Source: Cypionkella sp.
Lineage (GTDB): Bacteria; Pseudomonadota; Alphaproteobacteria; Rhodobacterales; Rhodobacteraceae
Assembly: GCF_028290025.1 (NCBI RefSeq)
Contig: NZ_JAQGKQ010000057.1
Location: 1-34,373, forward strand
Length of the DNA: 34,373 nt
Reading direction: 5' to 3'
Shown: positions 24,001 through 32,139 of the stretch, piece by piece
How positions within the stretch are numbered: position 1 is the first letter of the stretch
Layout of the letters: each line of letters begins with the position of its first letter
Notes under the pieces: generated by a model
The model's database searches: none
Told to the model about the DNA's origin: nothing
Seen by the model: only the letters and a program-made list of their open reading frames with translations
Made by a program: the position numbers and the translations under genes

Positions 24001-24983
24001 CCGATATCTCTGTGCCCGTGCGCGGCTGGGTGCCGTTCCAAGCCGCGGTCCCGGTCTATCCGCTGTTCCTCGACCTGCCACTGCTGAAGGGCACCGAGGT
24101 CGATTACGCCCCCCACGTCTGCGTCGCTGCCGCCCCTTGGCCCGGCGACGTCGCGGTGTGGAGCTCGGTATCGGACGACGGCTACAGCCTCAACACGGTG
24201 CTCACCCAATCCGCAATCATCGGCACCACAGAATCCGCCCTAAACGCCGCCGAACCCGGCCTCTGGGATCGCGGTGCCACCCTGCGCGTCCGCATCGAAT
24301 CCGGCGCTTTATCCTCGGTCAGCCCGCTCTCCGTGCTCTCCGGCGCAAACGTAGCCGCCATCGGCAACGGCAGCCCGGCGAATTGGGAGGTGTTTCAATT
24401 CGCCAACGCCGTCCTAATCGCCCCCAACACCTACGACATCTCCCTACGCCTACGCGGTCAAGCTGGCACCGATGGCCTGATGCCCGCAACTTGGCCAATC
24501 GGCAGCACGTTCGTCCTGCTCAACGATGCGGTGCAACAAATCAACCTGCCGCTGTCCGCCCGAGCCCTGCCACGTTTCTACCGCTTCGGTCCTGCCGCCA
24601 AGGGCTACGACAGCACCACCACCGTGCTCGTAACCGAAAGCTTCGACGGCATCGGCCTGCGGCCCTATCCGGTGTCGCACCTGACCGCGACCAATCAACC
24701 AAATGGCGCGCTGGATATCACATGGCTCCGCCGCACCCGGATTGATGGTGACACATGGCAATCGCTAGAAGTGCCATTGGGCGAGGCCAGCGAGATTTAC
24801 GCGGTGAAAGTCGCCCAAGGCGCGGCAACCTTGCGCCAAACCACAACCACCTCGCCGTTCTGGAGCTATACCCAAGCAATGCAACTGACCGACAGCGCCA
24901 ATGGAGACATTCAATTCTCAGTAGCCCAAGTCTCGCAAAGCTACGGCAACGGCCCGTTCCAAACCATCACCGCCGCGCTATAA
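21087..24983 (+). CDS. GTA g15, large tail-tip host-interaction protein
   Basis: This 1298-residue protein, near the ~1300 residues of R. capsulatus gp15, forms the tail-tip spike that contacts the recipient. It begins ATILLSAVGASLGAGFGGTVLGLSGAVIGRAIGATVGRVIDQKILG, a glycine-rich hydrophobic stretch. The middle holds a glycoside-hydrolase TIM-barrel-like domain (ILGPNTKISYAADWSEYFGYH ... FIGIDNYMPVSDWRDG ... IRFTEFGCAAVDKGTNQPN), with acidic residues where such enzymes have catalytic carboxylates. A phage-tail domain follows. ATG 21087 was chosen over 21036 because AGGAGCC precedes it and it starts after g14 ends. The frame is fully open, so this largest gene shows no decay. Confidence 0.94.
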   Translation: MATILLSAVGASLGAGFGGTVLGLSGAVIGRAIGATVGRVIDQKILGSGSEAVDVGRVDRFRVMGASEGAAIPRIWGRVRVSGQVIWASRFQENVAHSSGGKGTPKPSSNSFSYSVSLAVALCEGEITRVGRIWADGNEIEPDSVNLRIYKGGEAQLPDPKIEAVEGAGNAPSYRGTAYVVIENLDLARFGNRVPQISFEVIWAAQSAAAAPYPGLSIIIPGVCLIPGTGEYALATTPVHYSYGKGSNRSANVNSATGKTDFASSLEQLTEELPNANGVSLVVSWFGDDLRCASCQVRPKVEQKLTDGNPMPWTVSGLLRSAAQELPKLAGSVVYGGTPTDQSVIEAIKALNAAAKAITFYPFILMDQLPGNSLSDPWSDATSQPVLPWRGRITLNRAPGQSGTTDRTAAAATEVVAFFGTVTPAHFALTGESVSYSGPAEWSYRRFILHYANLCKAAGGVAAFCVGTELRGLTQIRGFGDTFPTVVALRQLAAEVKAILGPNTKISYAADWSEYFGYHTADNLYFHLDPLWADPAIDFIGIDNYMPVSDWRDGTAHLDADWGDIHNPAYLQSNIAGGEGYDWYYASPAHRDAQTRTPITDGAYGEPWVYRHKDLRGWWSSSHHERIAGLRKATPTAWIAGSKPIRFTEFGCAAVDKGTNQPNVFLDPKSSESALPNHSNGLRDDLLQLSYFHAMHSYWTDPLNNPSAYLYSGQMVDFGSSLAWAWDARPFPTFPGNKDLWSDAPNYDKGHWLNGRASNEPLAAVIADICDLTGMPPIDLSEAFGIVRGYSISEVTSARAALQPLILAFPTDVIEREGSLRFQARTALNAQALAPETLAVSTEIDGIIERTRAADVETPEHIRLTFNEAETDFAVSTVSASFPDRTGDVVSQSELPLTLTASEAVAIAERWMAETRVSRDTARFALPKSQLAVGVGDTVSVAGELYRIDRAELSELQTIEAVRVDPNVYEPADISVPVRGWVPFQAAVPVYPLFLDLPLLKGTEVDYAPHVCVAAAPWPGDVAVWSSVSDDGYSLNTVLTQSAIIGTTESALNAAEPGLWDRGATLRVRIESGALSSVSPLSVLSGANVAAIGNGSPANWEVFQFANAVLIAPNTYDISLRLRGQAGTDGLMPATWPIGSTFVLLNDAVQQINLPLSARALPRFYRFGPAAKGYDSTTTVLVTESFDGIGLRPYPVSHLTATNQPNGALDITWLRRTRIDGDTWQSLEVPLGEASEIYAVKVAQGAATLRQTTTTSPFWSYTQAMQLTDSANGDIQFSVAQVSQSYGNGPFQTITAAL

Positions 24984-24985
24984 CC

Positions 24986-25327
24986 ATGCGCCGCTGCCTT
25001 CCCGGTGATCTATTTGAGGCCGCAGCCCTGCTCGCGGCCTCAAACACCGCCAACCCCGCAGACTTAATCACCATCCTGCTCGATCAAACCGACGCCGCGC
25101 ACCGCTACGCCAAACGCTTCGGCCGCGCGCATCCGGCTTGGGGCAATGGCAGCCTGATGGCCCGCGCCCTCGCCGAGCATGGCCCGCGCTGTCACAGCCA
25201 CACCGCGCCAAATTTCCTCGATGCCCTTGCCCTCGTCGCAACCCTGCTTGCCACCCGCAAACGCAGCCACCACACGAAAAGCCAAAATCATCTCTTGGCA
25301 CTATTGCAAACGCGCGCCATATGCTAA
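24986..25327 (+). CDS. Small conserved protein at the 3' end of the GTA cluster
   Basis: The 113-residue protein starts two bases after the g15 stop. It is helical, begins MRRCLPGDLFEAAALLAASNTANPADLITILLDQTDAAHRYAKRFGRAHPAWGNGSLMARA, and ends in a basic C-terminus. Similar small proteins follow g15 in other Rhodobacterales GTA clusters (from memory). Function is unknown. Overlap-free tight spacing suggests that it belongs to the GTA transcript. Confidence 0.7.
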   Translation: MRRCLPGDLFEAAALLAASNTANPADLITILLDQTDAAHRYAKRFGRAHPAWGNGSLMARALAEHGPRCHSHTAPNFLDALALVATLLATRKRSHHTKSQNHLLALLQTRAIC

Positions 25328-25352
25328 TCTCTTTGCCAGCAGGAGATCAATC

Positions 25353-26162
25353 ATGGCCGAAGTCAGTGCAAAAATCAGCTCACTCGACCCAGTTTGGCGC
25401 CGAGTCCGCGAGGAAGCCTTCGACATGGTCCGCGCCGAGCCATTGCTTGGTGGCCTGATCCACTCCAGTCTGTTGCACCATTCCACGCTTGAGCGCGCCC
25501 TCGCATACCGCTTTTCGCTGAAACTGGCGTCAGGCGAGATGTCCGAGCAAATCCTGCGCGAGATCGCTGATGAGGCTTACGCCTCCGACCCCGAACTCGG
25601 CCAGTCCGCCCGCGCGGATGTGACAGCGGTGTTTGATCGCGACCCGGCCTGCCTGCGATTCATCCAGCCGATCCTGTTCTTCAAGGGCTATCAGGCGATC
25701 CAAGCCTACCGCATTGGCCATTGGCTGTGGCAAAACAACCGCCGCGATATGTCGTATTTCGTGCAAATGCGCGTCTCCGAGGTCTTCGGCGTCGATATCC
25801 ACCCCGCCGCGAAAGTCGGCAAAGGCATTATGATCGACCACGCCCATTCTATCGTGATCGGCGAAACCGCCGTTGTCGGCGATAATGTCTCGATGCTGCA
25901 TTCCGTCACCCTCGGCGGCACCGGTAAAGAAGACGGTGACCGTCATCCGAAGATCGGCGACGGCGTGATGATCGGGGCAGGGGCAAAAGTGCTGGGCAAT
26001 ATCCACGTCGGCCATTGCTCTCGTATTGCCGCAGGTTCCGTCGTACTGCATGACGTGCCGCACAATACCACCGTTGCAGGCGTCCCCGCTCGAGTGATCG
26101 GCGAAGCTGGCTGCGCCCAGCCCTCCGTCACAATGGATCAACTGATCAACGGCGAAATCTAA
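25353..26162 (+). CDS. cysE: Serine O-acetyltransferase
   Basis: CysE acetylates L-serine with acetyl-CoA to give O-acetylserine, the precursor of cysteine. The 269-residue protein has the N-terminal helical domain (DPVWRRVREEAFDMVRAEPLLGGLIHSSLLHHSTLERALAYR) and the left-handed beta-helix of hexapeptide repeats (GIMIDHAHSIVIGETAVVGDNVSMLHSVTLGGTG), with the active-site DHAH and HSVTLGG segments and the VPARVIG motif. AGGAGATC precedes ATG 25353. cysE next to the GTA cluster is a known Rhodobacterales arrangement. The gene looks intact, so the GTA deletion did not reach the flank. Confidence 0.96.
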   Translation: MAEVSAKISSLDPVWRRVREEAFDMVRAEPLLGGLIHSSLLHHSTLERALAYRFSLKLASGEMSEQILREIADEAYASDPELGQSARADVTAVFDRDPACLRFIQPILFFKGYQAIQAYRIGHWLWQNNRRDMSYFVQMRVSEVFGVDIHPAAKVGKGIMIDHAHSIVIGETAVVGDNVSMLHSVTLGGTGKEDGDRHPKIGDGVMIGAGAKVLGNIHVGHCSRIAAGSVVLHDVPHNTTVAGVPARVIGEAGCAQPSVTMDQLINGEI

Positions 26163-26306
26163 CCCGCTAACTTCCTAAAACTTATCTAAAATTTGCTTTC
26201 GCACTGGTCCAAATATCCCACGGGGGTCAGGTCACATTGGCTCTGAGCCAATGAGACCTGGGGGTGTGAAACCCCCGGCTTAACCATCCCAAATCGCACA
26301 CCCCAT

Positions 26307-26340
26307 AAAAAAGCCCGCCAAGATTACTCTCGGCGGGCTC
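26307..26340 (-). terminator. Intrinsic terminator of the pdh operon
   Basis: On the - strand AGCCCGCC (26339-26332) pairs with GGCGGGCT (26319-26312), followed by a T run (26312-26307). It lies 18 bases beyond the pdhC stop. Another hairpin, CATTGGCTC/GAGCCAATG, lies farther left near 26234-26252. Confidence 0.9.
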
Positions 26341-26357
26341 AATGTCTCCCAAAAACC

Positions 26358-27662
26358 CTAAGCCAGCATCGCCAGCGGGTTCTCCAGATTGTCCTTGATC
26401 GCATTCACCAACAACGCACCCAACGCGCCGTCAATCACGCGGTGATCCACCGACAGCGTCACCGACATCACCGTGCCAACCAGCACCGCGCCATTTTTAA
26501 CAATGGCCTTGGCAACCCCAGCCCCTACCGCCAAAATCGCAGCATGAGGCGGGTTAATGATCGCGTCGAAGTTATCAATGCCGAACATGCCGAGGTTGGA
26601 AACCGCAAAGCTGCCGCCCTGATACTCGTGCGGAGCCAATTTCCGGTCCCGCGCGCGCTTCGCCAGATCCTTCATCTCAGCCGACAAAGCCGACAGAGTT
26701 TTCGTCTCCGCATCGCGCAGCACCGGCGTAAACAGCCCGCCTTCAATCGCCACAGCCACGGCCACATCCGATTTCTCGAACTGCAACACCCGGTCGCCGG
26801 CCCAAACCGCATTTGCCGTCGGCACTTGCTGCAAGGCCAAGGCACAAGCCTTGATCACGAAGTCATTCACCGACAACTTCACGCCGCGGCTTTCCAACTG
26901 CGCGTTCAACTGCGCCCGGAACGCCATCAGCGCATCAAGCTCAATGTCACGCCGCAGATAGAAATGCGGCACGGTTTGCTTGGCCTCGGTCAGACGCGCC
27001 GCAATCGTCTTGCGCATCCCGTCCAGCTTCACTTCGATAAACGGCCGATCCGCATAGGTTTTCAGCACGGTTTCCGTCGAAGGCCCAGTTGGCATTGCCG
27101 AAGCTGAAGTCGAAGCGGTTGCCGCAACAGCCGCCACCGGAGCCGCCGCCACAACAGGAGCCGCAACAGCCTTCGCCGCCTCAACATCCGCCCGAACAAT
27201 CCGACCATGCGGACCAGAGCCTTTGACTGAAGCCAAGTCCAAGCCCTTCTCCGCCGCAATCCGCCGCGCCAAAGGCGAAGCAAACACCCGCGCGCCGCCA
27301 GCTTTCGCGGCCGGAGCAGAACTTGCGGCTACAGCCGCAACCGGAGCAGCCTCCGCCGCAGCAGCAGCGGGAGCCTCCGCAGCTTTCGCCGCCGGGGCAG
27401 GCGCTGCATCCGCGCTTTCGCCGTCTTCCAGCAACACCGCAATCGCGGCATTAACCTTCACGCCAGACGTGCCCTCAGCCACCAGAATCCGGCCAATTGT
27501 GCCCTCATCCACCGCCTCAAACTCCATCGTCGCCTTATCAGTCTCAATCTCAGCCAAAATCTGACCGGATTTCACCACGTCGCCCTCTTTCACCAGCCAC
27601 TTCGCCAGTGTGCCTTCCTCCATCGTCGGAGAAAGTGCGGGCATCAAGATTTCAATCGCCAT
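26358..27662 (-). CDS. pdhC: Pyruvate dehydrogenase E2, dihydrolipoamide acetyltransferase
   Basis: E2 forms the core of the pyruvate dehydrogenase complex and passes the acetyl group from lipoamide to CoA. The 434-residue protein has one N-terminal lipoyl domain ([21 protein letters not shown], lipoyl lysine in [11 protein letters not shown]), an alanine/proline-rich linker, an E1/E3-binding domain ([36 protein letters not shown]), a second linker, and a catalytic domain ending [31 protein letters not shown] with the HR-x-x-DG active site. AAGGAGGGG precedes the start; ATG 27665 is an equally possible start. It is the last gene of pdhA-pdhB-pdhC, about ten bases after pdhB. Confidence 0.96.
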   Translation of the reverse strand: MAIEILMPALSPTMEEGTLAKWLVKEGDVVKSGQILAEIETDKATMEFEAVDEGTIGRILVAEGTSGVKVNAAIAVLLEDGESADAAPAPAAKAAEAPAAAAAEAAPVAAVAASSAPAAKAGGARVFASPLARRIAAEKGLDLASVKGSGPHGRIVRADVEAAKAVAAPVVAAAPVAAVAATASTSASAMPTGPSTETVLKTYADRPFIEVKLDGMRKTIAARLTEAKQTVPHFYLRRDIELDALMAFRAQLNAQLESRGVKLSVNDFVIKACALALQQVPTANAVWAGDRVLQFEKSDVAVAVAIEGGLFTPVLRDAETKTLSALSAEMKDLAKRARDRKLAPHEYQGGSFAVSNLGMFGIDNFDAIINPPHAAILAVGAGVAKAIVKNGAVLVGTVMSVTLSVDHRVIDGALGALLVNAIKDNLENPLAMLA

Positions 27663-27672
27663 CATCCCCTCC

Positions 27673-29043
27673 TTAACGGTAGCAAACAGATTTGACGGCG
27701 GCGACCACATCAGCGGTCGTAACCAAAGCCAGCTTTTCAAGGTTAGCCGCATAAGGCATCGGCACGTCTTTGCCGGTGCAAGTCACCACCGGAGCATCAA
27801 GGTAATCGAACGCCCGCTGCATGATCGTGCTGGCCAGATGGTCGCCAATCGAGCCCACCGGGAAGCCTTCTTCCACCGTCACGCAACGGTTGGTTTTCTG
27901 CACGCTTGCCAGCACCGTATCGTAGTCGATCGGGCGCAGGGTGCGCAGATCAATCACCTCAGCCGAAATGCCTTCTTTCGCAAGCAAATCAGCGGCTTCC
28001 AGCGCATACTTCATCCCAATGCTGAACGATACAATCGTCACATCGCTGCCCTCACGCCAAATTCGCGCCTTGCCGAACGGGATGGTGAAATCCGGCAGAT
28101 CAGGCACTTCAAACGATTGCCCGTACATGATCTCATTCTCAAGGAAGATCACCGGGTTCGGATCGCGAATAGCCTGCTTCAGCAAGCCCTTAGCATCCGC
28201 CGCCGAATACGGCACCACCACTTTCAAGCCCGGAATAGCCGCATACCAAGCCGAGAAATCTTGGCTATGCTGCGCCCCAACCCGAGCCGCCGCGCCATTG
28301 GCACCGCGGAACACAATCGGGCACCCAAGCTGTCCGCCCGACATATAATTGGTCTTCGCGGCTGAATTGAGAATATGATCAATGGCTTGCAGCGCGAAGT
28401 TAAACGTCATGAACTCCACAATCGGGTTCAAGCCACCCCAGGCAGCCCCCACCGCAATGCCAGTAAAGCCCATCTCGGTGATCGGCGTATCGACCACACG
28501 TTTCGCGCCAAACTCCGCCAGAAGCCCCTGCGAAATCTTGTAAGCGCCCTGATACTCGCCAACTTCCTCGCCCATCAGCATCACAGCCGGATTGGCGCGC
28601 ATTTCCTCCGCCATCGCCTCACGCAAAGCCTCGCGCACGGTCATGGTTTTCATCGGCGTGCCTTCCGGCCAATCCGCCGAAGCTTTTGAAACCACCGCCA
28701 CCGCTGCCGCAAGCGCCGCCGGAGCAGCAGCCACCGCTGGAGTAGCCACCTCTGCGACCGGAGCCGCAGCCACCGGAGCCACCACCGCGTCCGCAGACTC
28801 GCCAGCCTCCACCAGCACCATAATCGCGGTATTAACCTTCACGCCCGAGGTGCCCTCAGCCACCAGAATCCGGCCCACTATGCCTTCATCCGCCGCCTCA
28901 AACTCCATCGTCGCCTTGTCGGTCTCAATCTCAGCGATGATTTGGCCCGATTTGACCACATCACCCTCTTTGACCATCCATTTCGCCAGAGTGCCTTCTT
29001 CCATCGTAGGCGAAAGCGCCGGCATCAAAACTTCAACTGCCAT
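27673..29043 (-). CDS. pdhB: Pyruvate dehydrogenase E1 beta subunit with N-terminal lipoyl domain
   Basis: E1 beta works with E1 alpha in decarboxylating pyruvate and acetylating lipoate. The 456-residue protein is longer than a bare E1 beta because an extra lipoyl domain ([21 protein letters not shown], lysine in [11 protein letters not shown]) and an alanine/valine-rich linker precede the enzyme part, which starts at [37 protein letters not shown]. The enzyme part has the TPIAEMGF-like [16 protein letters not shown] motif and the [11 protein letters not shown] segment. This fused form is usual in alphaproteobacteria. GAGGGGGA precedes ATG 29043. Its lipoyl domain is almost identical to that of PdhC. 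Confidence 0.96.
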   Translation of the reverse strand: MAVEVLMPALSPTMEEGTLAKWMVKEGDVVKSGQIIAEIETDKATMEFEAADEGIVGRILVAEGTSGVKVNTAIMVLVEAGESADAVVAPVAAAPVAEVATPAVAAAPAALAAAVAVVSKASADWPEGTPMKTMTVREALREAMAEEMRANPAVMLMGEEVGEYQGAYKISQGLLAEFGAKRVVDTPITEMGFTGIAVGAAWGGLNPIVEFMTFNFALQAIDHILNSAAKTNYMSGGQLGCPIVFRGANGAAARVGAQHSQDFSAWYAAIPGLKVVVPYSAADAKGLLKQAIRDPNPVIFLENEIMYGQSFEVPDLPDFTIPFGKARIWREGSDVTIVSFSIGMKYALEAADLLAKEGISAEVIDLRTLRPIDYDTVLASVQKTNRCVTVEEGFPVGSIGDHLASTIMQRAFDYLDAPVVTCTGKDVPMPYAANLEKLALVTTADVVAAVKSVCYR

Positions 29044-29054
29044 GGTGTTCCCCC

Positions 29055-30044
29055 TCAGGCGTAAATGTCGGTCCAAAGCTCGGCAGGTGCGGGCTCTGGG
29101 CTGGCCTTGGCAAACTCAGCCGAGGCGTTCACAACTTCTTTGATCTCTTTATCAATCGCCTTCAGATCCTCATCCGAGGACAGACCAGCGGTCAGCAGCA
29201 GATCGCGCACATGCTCGATGGCATCCTTCTCGGATTTCATCTTCTCGACCTCCTCGCGCGTGCGGTATTTCGCCGGGTCAGACATCGAATGGCCGCGATA
29301 ACGGTAGGTCATCATCTCAAGAATATAGGGGCCCTTGCCAGCCCGGCAATGCGCCACAGCCTTCTCGCCCGCTTCCTTCACCGCCAGCACATCCATGCCG
29401 TCAACCTGCTCACCCGGGATGCCGTAAGCCAACCCGCGACCAAACAATGTCTCAGACCCAGTAGAGCGTTGTTGCGAGGTGCCCATGGCGTAGTGATTGT
29501 TCTCAATGACAAAAATCACCGGAAGCGCCCAAAGCTGCGCCATGTTGTAGGTCTCGTAAACCTGGCCTTGGTTCGCCGCCCCGTCGCCGAAATAGGTAAA
29601 CGTGACGTTGTCATTGCCCTTATACTTATCGGCAAACGCCAGCCCCGCGCCGATTGGCACCTGAGCCCCGACAATGCCATGCCCGCCGTAGAAATGCTTC
29701 TCGCGGCTGAACATATGCATCGAGCCGCCCTTGCCGCGCGAATAACCGCCCTCGCGGCCGGTCAACTCGGCCATCACGCCGTTGGCTTCCATGCCACAGG
29801 CGAGCATATGCCCGTGGTCGCGGTATGAGGTAACGCGCTTGTCACCTTCCTTGGTGCAGGCTTCAAGACCCACAACCACCGCTTCTTGCCCGATATAGAG
29901 GTGACAGAACCCCCCGATCAGACCCATGCCGTAAAGCTGCCCGGCCTTTTCTTCGAATCGGCGGATCAGCAGCATCTCGCGGTAGAACTTCAGCAGTTCT
30001 TCCTTCGAGACATTCGATTTCTCAGGGGCTTTCTTGAATGCCAA
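29055..30044 (-). CDS. pdhA: Pyruvate dehydrogenase E1 alpha subunit
   Basis: E1 alpha binds thiamine diphosphate and carries out oxidative decarboxylation of pyruvate with PdhB. The 329-residue protein has the ThDP motif [31 protein letters not shown], the [19 protein letters not shown] segment, and the phosphorylation-loop-like [24 protein letters not shown] at 30044 is taken as the start because GGAGG lies seven bases before it and it gives the usual N-terminus [34 protein letters not shown]; no suitable ATG lies nearby. It is the first gene of the operon, and a promoter with an inverted repeat lies just upstream. Confidence 0.95.
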   Translation of the reverse strand: MAFKKAPEKSNVSKEELLKFYREMLLIRRFEEKAGQLYGMGLIGGFCHLYIGQEAVVVGLEACTKEGDKRVTSYRDHGHMLACGMEANGVMAELTGREGGYSRGKGGSMHMFSREKHFYGGHGIVGAQVPIGAGLAFADKYKGNDNVTFTYFGDGAANQGQVYETYNMAQLWALPVIFVIENNHYAMGTSQQRSTGSETLFGRGLAYGIPGEQVDGMDVLAVKEAGEKAVAHCRAGKGPYILEMMTYRYRGHSMSDPAKYRTREEVEKMKSEKDAIEHVRDLLLTAGLSSDEDLKAIDKEIKEVVNASAEFAKASPEPAPAELWTDIYA

Positions 30045-30090
30045 AGCGGCGTCCTCCCGTAACGTTGCGATATAGTTCAGTATTAAACTA

Positions 30091-30118
30091 TCTATACCGC
30101 ATCGGAGAAACAACGCAA
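30091..30118 (-). promoter_or_regulatory. Candidate promoter of pdhA-pdhB-pdhC
   Basis: On the - strand TTGCGT (30118-30113) and TATAGA (30096-30091) are 16 bp apart. Just downstream, ATAGTT-N8-AACTAT (inverted repeat, roughly 30071-30091) overlaps the probable transcription start and may be an operator. Confidence 0.45.
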
Positions 30119-30209
30119 AACAGAAAATGAAGTGGGTCCAGCGGGGCAGGGTCGCCACGCAAAAACGCGCCCAACTCCGGCCAAACTTGCTTGGTCATCC
30201 TCTCTGCAA

Positions 30210-30228
30210 AAATATCCCCGCCGGAGGC
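30210..30228. repeat. Dispersed 19-bp repeat, copy 2
   Basis: AAATATCCCCGCCGGAGGC is identical to 3111-3129. It lies in the gap between pdhA and the ftsB-like gene. Confidence 0.6.
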
Positions 30229-30303
30229 ATCCAACATCTCAGCCGTGAATCCTTATCAGGAAAGCTCAAATCCGTTGGAAATCACAGCGCGTCACCGCCC
30301 GCC

Positions 30304-30606
30304 TTAGCGAATAACAACCTCATCGGCGCGCAAATATCCCAGCACGTCGCGCAACTGCTCATCGAGCAAATCAACGTCGAGGTAATCATCCGACAGCCGC
30401 AGCGTCAGGTTCCGCGTCCGCGCCAACTCTGCCTTCAACTGATCGCGCTCGGTGCGCAAATCCACCGCTTCGGCATTGATCTGCACCCGGCGGAACACGC
30501 CGTAATCGCCCTGAATGGCGGCAAAAGCAAAATAACTGCCGAGCGTAAACGTTGCCATGAAAAACAACATGCCGCCAAGTGCTGGCCGGGATTGGGTTTG
30601 GATCAT
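30304..30606 (-). CDS. ftsB: Septum formation initiator (FtsB/DivIC family)
   Basis: The 100-residue protein has the FtsB layout: a short cytoplasmic N-terminus, one membrane helix (GGMLFFMATFTLGSYFAFAAI, residues ~11-31), then a periplasmic coiled coil (RVQINAEAVDLRTERDQLKAELARTRNLTLRL) and a C-terminal segment with LDEQLRDVLGYLRADEVV. In E. coli FtsB joins FtsL and FtsQ in the divisome and helps to activate septal wall synthesis. It lies between the pdh operon and the aldolase gene, a setting common in alphaproteobacteria. Confidence 0.88.
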   Translation of the reverse strand: MIQTQSRPALGGMLFFMATFTLGSYFAFAAIQGDYGVFRRVQINAEAVDLRTERDQLKAELARTRNLTLRLSDDYLDVDLLDEQLRDVLGYLRADEVVIR

Positions 30607-30725
30607 CTGTCTCGCCTCAGCTTCCGCCCCTCATCAGCGGGGGTGGTTGAACTTATGATGCCACAAAGCCAAAGCCTTGGGAAACAGGAAAATACCCAAC
30701 GCCGTAAATACCCGTCGCAGCAAAG

Positions 30726-30751
30726 AAAAAGCGCGCCATCACAGCGCGCTT
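30726..30751 (-). terminator. Intrinsic terminator of the aldolase gene
   Basis: AAGCGCGC (30751-30744 on the - strand) pairs with GCGCGCTT (30736-30729), followed by a T run (30730-30726). It lies 25 bases after the aldolase stop. Confidence 0.85.
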
Positions 30752-30775
30752 CCCCCGAAAAGCAACCTGAATAGC

Positions 30776-31705
30776 TCAGGCTTTGCCCATATAAATATCG
30801 ACCAATTTCGACAACATCGCCAAAGCATCTTCGCGTTTGCGCTGGAAAGAGTTCCGCCCGATGATAGAGCCATTACCGCCGCCATCACGAATGGCCCGCG
30901 CGTCGTCATAAACCGCATCCACGCCCTTCGACGCGCCACCCGAGAACACCACAATCCGCCGACCCGCGAACGAAGCATCCATGCAATGCTTCACCCGCGC
31001 CGCTTGGGTGGCGATATCAATATGCTCGCTCTCATAGACCTTCTTAGCCTCTGGCAGCATCAGATGATCGGTGGAAAGCTTGATCTTGATGATATGCGCG
31101 CCCAAAAGTGCCGCGATCTGCGCCGCATAGGCCGCCACATCAATCGCCGTCTCGCCGTCCTTGGTGATCGCCTCACCACGCGGATACGACCAGATCACCG
31201 TCGCCACACCCTTGGCCGCAGCCTCTTTGCGCATCGCAACGATTTCTTCATACATATCCAGCTGCATGTCCGAGCCCGGATAGATCGTGAAGCCAATCGC
31301 CGCACAGCCGAGCCGCAAAGCATCATCAACCGACCCGGTTATCGCCTGATTCTTCCCCGCCGTGTCACTCATCAGCGAGTTTGCCGAGTTTACCTTCAAG
31401 ATCGTTGGGATCTGCCCGGCGAAGGTATCCGCCCCAGCCTCCAGCATCCCCAACGGCGAAGCGAACGCGTTCAGGCCCGCATCAATCGCCAGTTGGTAGT
31501 GATAATGCGGGTCATACCCGGCTGGATTGACCGCGAAATTGCGCGCAGGGCCATGCTCAAAGCCCTGATCTACTGGCAGAATAATCATCTTACCGGTGCC
31601 ACCCAAGCGACCCTCCATCAGCATCCGGCACAGATTTGCCTTCACGCCGGGGGTTTCGCCTTCATAATTGGCAAGGATCTTCTGAACTGTACTGGTCGCG
31701 CGCAT
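30776..31705 (-). CDS. Class I fructose-bisphosphate aldolase (DhnA/FbaB type)
   Basis: The enzyme splits fructose 1,6-bisphosphate into glyceraldehyde 3-phosphate and dihydroxyacetone phosphate, or joins them in gluconeogenesis and the Calvin cycle, using a Schiff-base lysine. The 309-residue TIM-barrel protein has MIILPVDQGFEHGPARNF, GFTIYPGSDMQLDMYEEI, the active-site lysine region HIIKIKLSTDHL, IVVFSGGASKG, and GNGSIIGRNSFQR near the C-terminal phosphate site. ATG 31705 (MRATSTVQKILANYEG) was chosen over distant upstream starts because a GGAGCC ribosome-binding site lies close and the N-terminus fits the family. It has its own terminator. Confidence 0.93.
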   Translation of the reverse strand: MRATSTVQKILANYEGETPGVKANLCRMLMEGRLGGTGKMIILPVDQGFEHGPARNFAVNPAGYDPHYHYQLAIDAGLNAFASPLGMLEAGADTFAGQIPTILKVNSANSLMSDTAGKNQAITGSVDDALRLGCAAIGFTIYPGSDMQLDMYEEIVAMRKEAAAKGVATVIWSYPRGEAITKDGETAIDVAAYAAQIAALLGAHIIKIKLSTDHLMLPEAKKVYESEHIDIATQAARVKHCMDASFAGRRIVVFSGGASKGVDAVYDDARAIRDGGGNGSIIGRNSFQRKREDALAMLSKLVDIYMGKA

Positions 31706-32139
31706 TTTAAGGCTCCATCCGGGATAGGTCAGTTTCGTGGTAGAAAGGTTCTCGGCTTCGCGCAATATTGGTTGCGCTAACAACGTATTACCAAAGTTGT
31801 TTAACGCGAATGCCGGTGAAAAACATGCTGAGAAAGGTGCGAGATCAGGCGCGGAACGAAGGCAAACTGCGTTTAACCGTTGAAGTGCCGCGAGGCGCCA
31901 CCAAACCCAGACGCCCAATTCCCGGGTGTATCTCGAAAGGCGCCCCAATGGCAGCGGCAGTCATTTGAAAACCGCCCCCCACGGGTGCCGCTTCTGGCGT
32001 GCCAAACCCGCAAGCGTCCCGAACGCCAATGGTCTCCAAACCGCGCCGAATACGTGTGCAAGTCTTAACAAACCCGTAATTGGACCGGCTAAGCCATTGA
32101 TATATAATAAACCAGCGCCGTGTCCACACGTGGACATTC
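31706..32139. other. Intergenic region between aldolase and pgk genes
   Basis: No convincing gene is seen in these 434 bases, though short open frames exist on both strands. It must hold the aldolase promoter. A sequence CTTAACAAACCCGTAA at 32063-32078 resembles the CtrA box at 12865 with one mismatch in the second half-site. A palindrome lies at 32121-32136 just beyond the pgk stop. Confidence 0.5.
32121..32136. promoter_or_regulatory. Perfect palindrome downstream of pgk
   Basis: TGTCCAC and GTGGACA flank a two-base AC centre. It begins four bases after the pgk stop on the - strand. No T run follows, so it could be a protein-binding site for the aldolase gene or a transcript-end hairpin. 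Confidence 0.35.

Noticed and set aside
13028..25327. Complete prophage or T6SS locus
   Set aside because: No integrase, replication, lysis, capsid, VgrG, Hcp or sheath genes; the order matches a GTA cluster plus an orphan PAAR gene.
31768..31968. Small + strand open frame upstream of the aldolase gene
   Set aside because: No ribosome-binding site, proline/arginine-rich composition typical of chance frames in GC-rich DNA, and it overlaps the needed promoter region.
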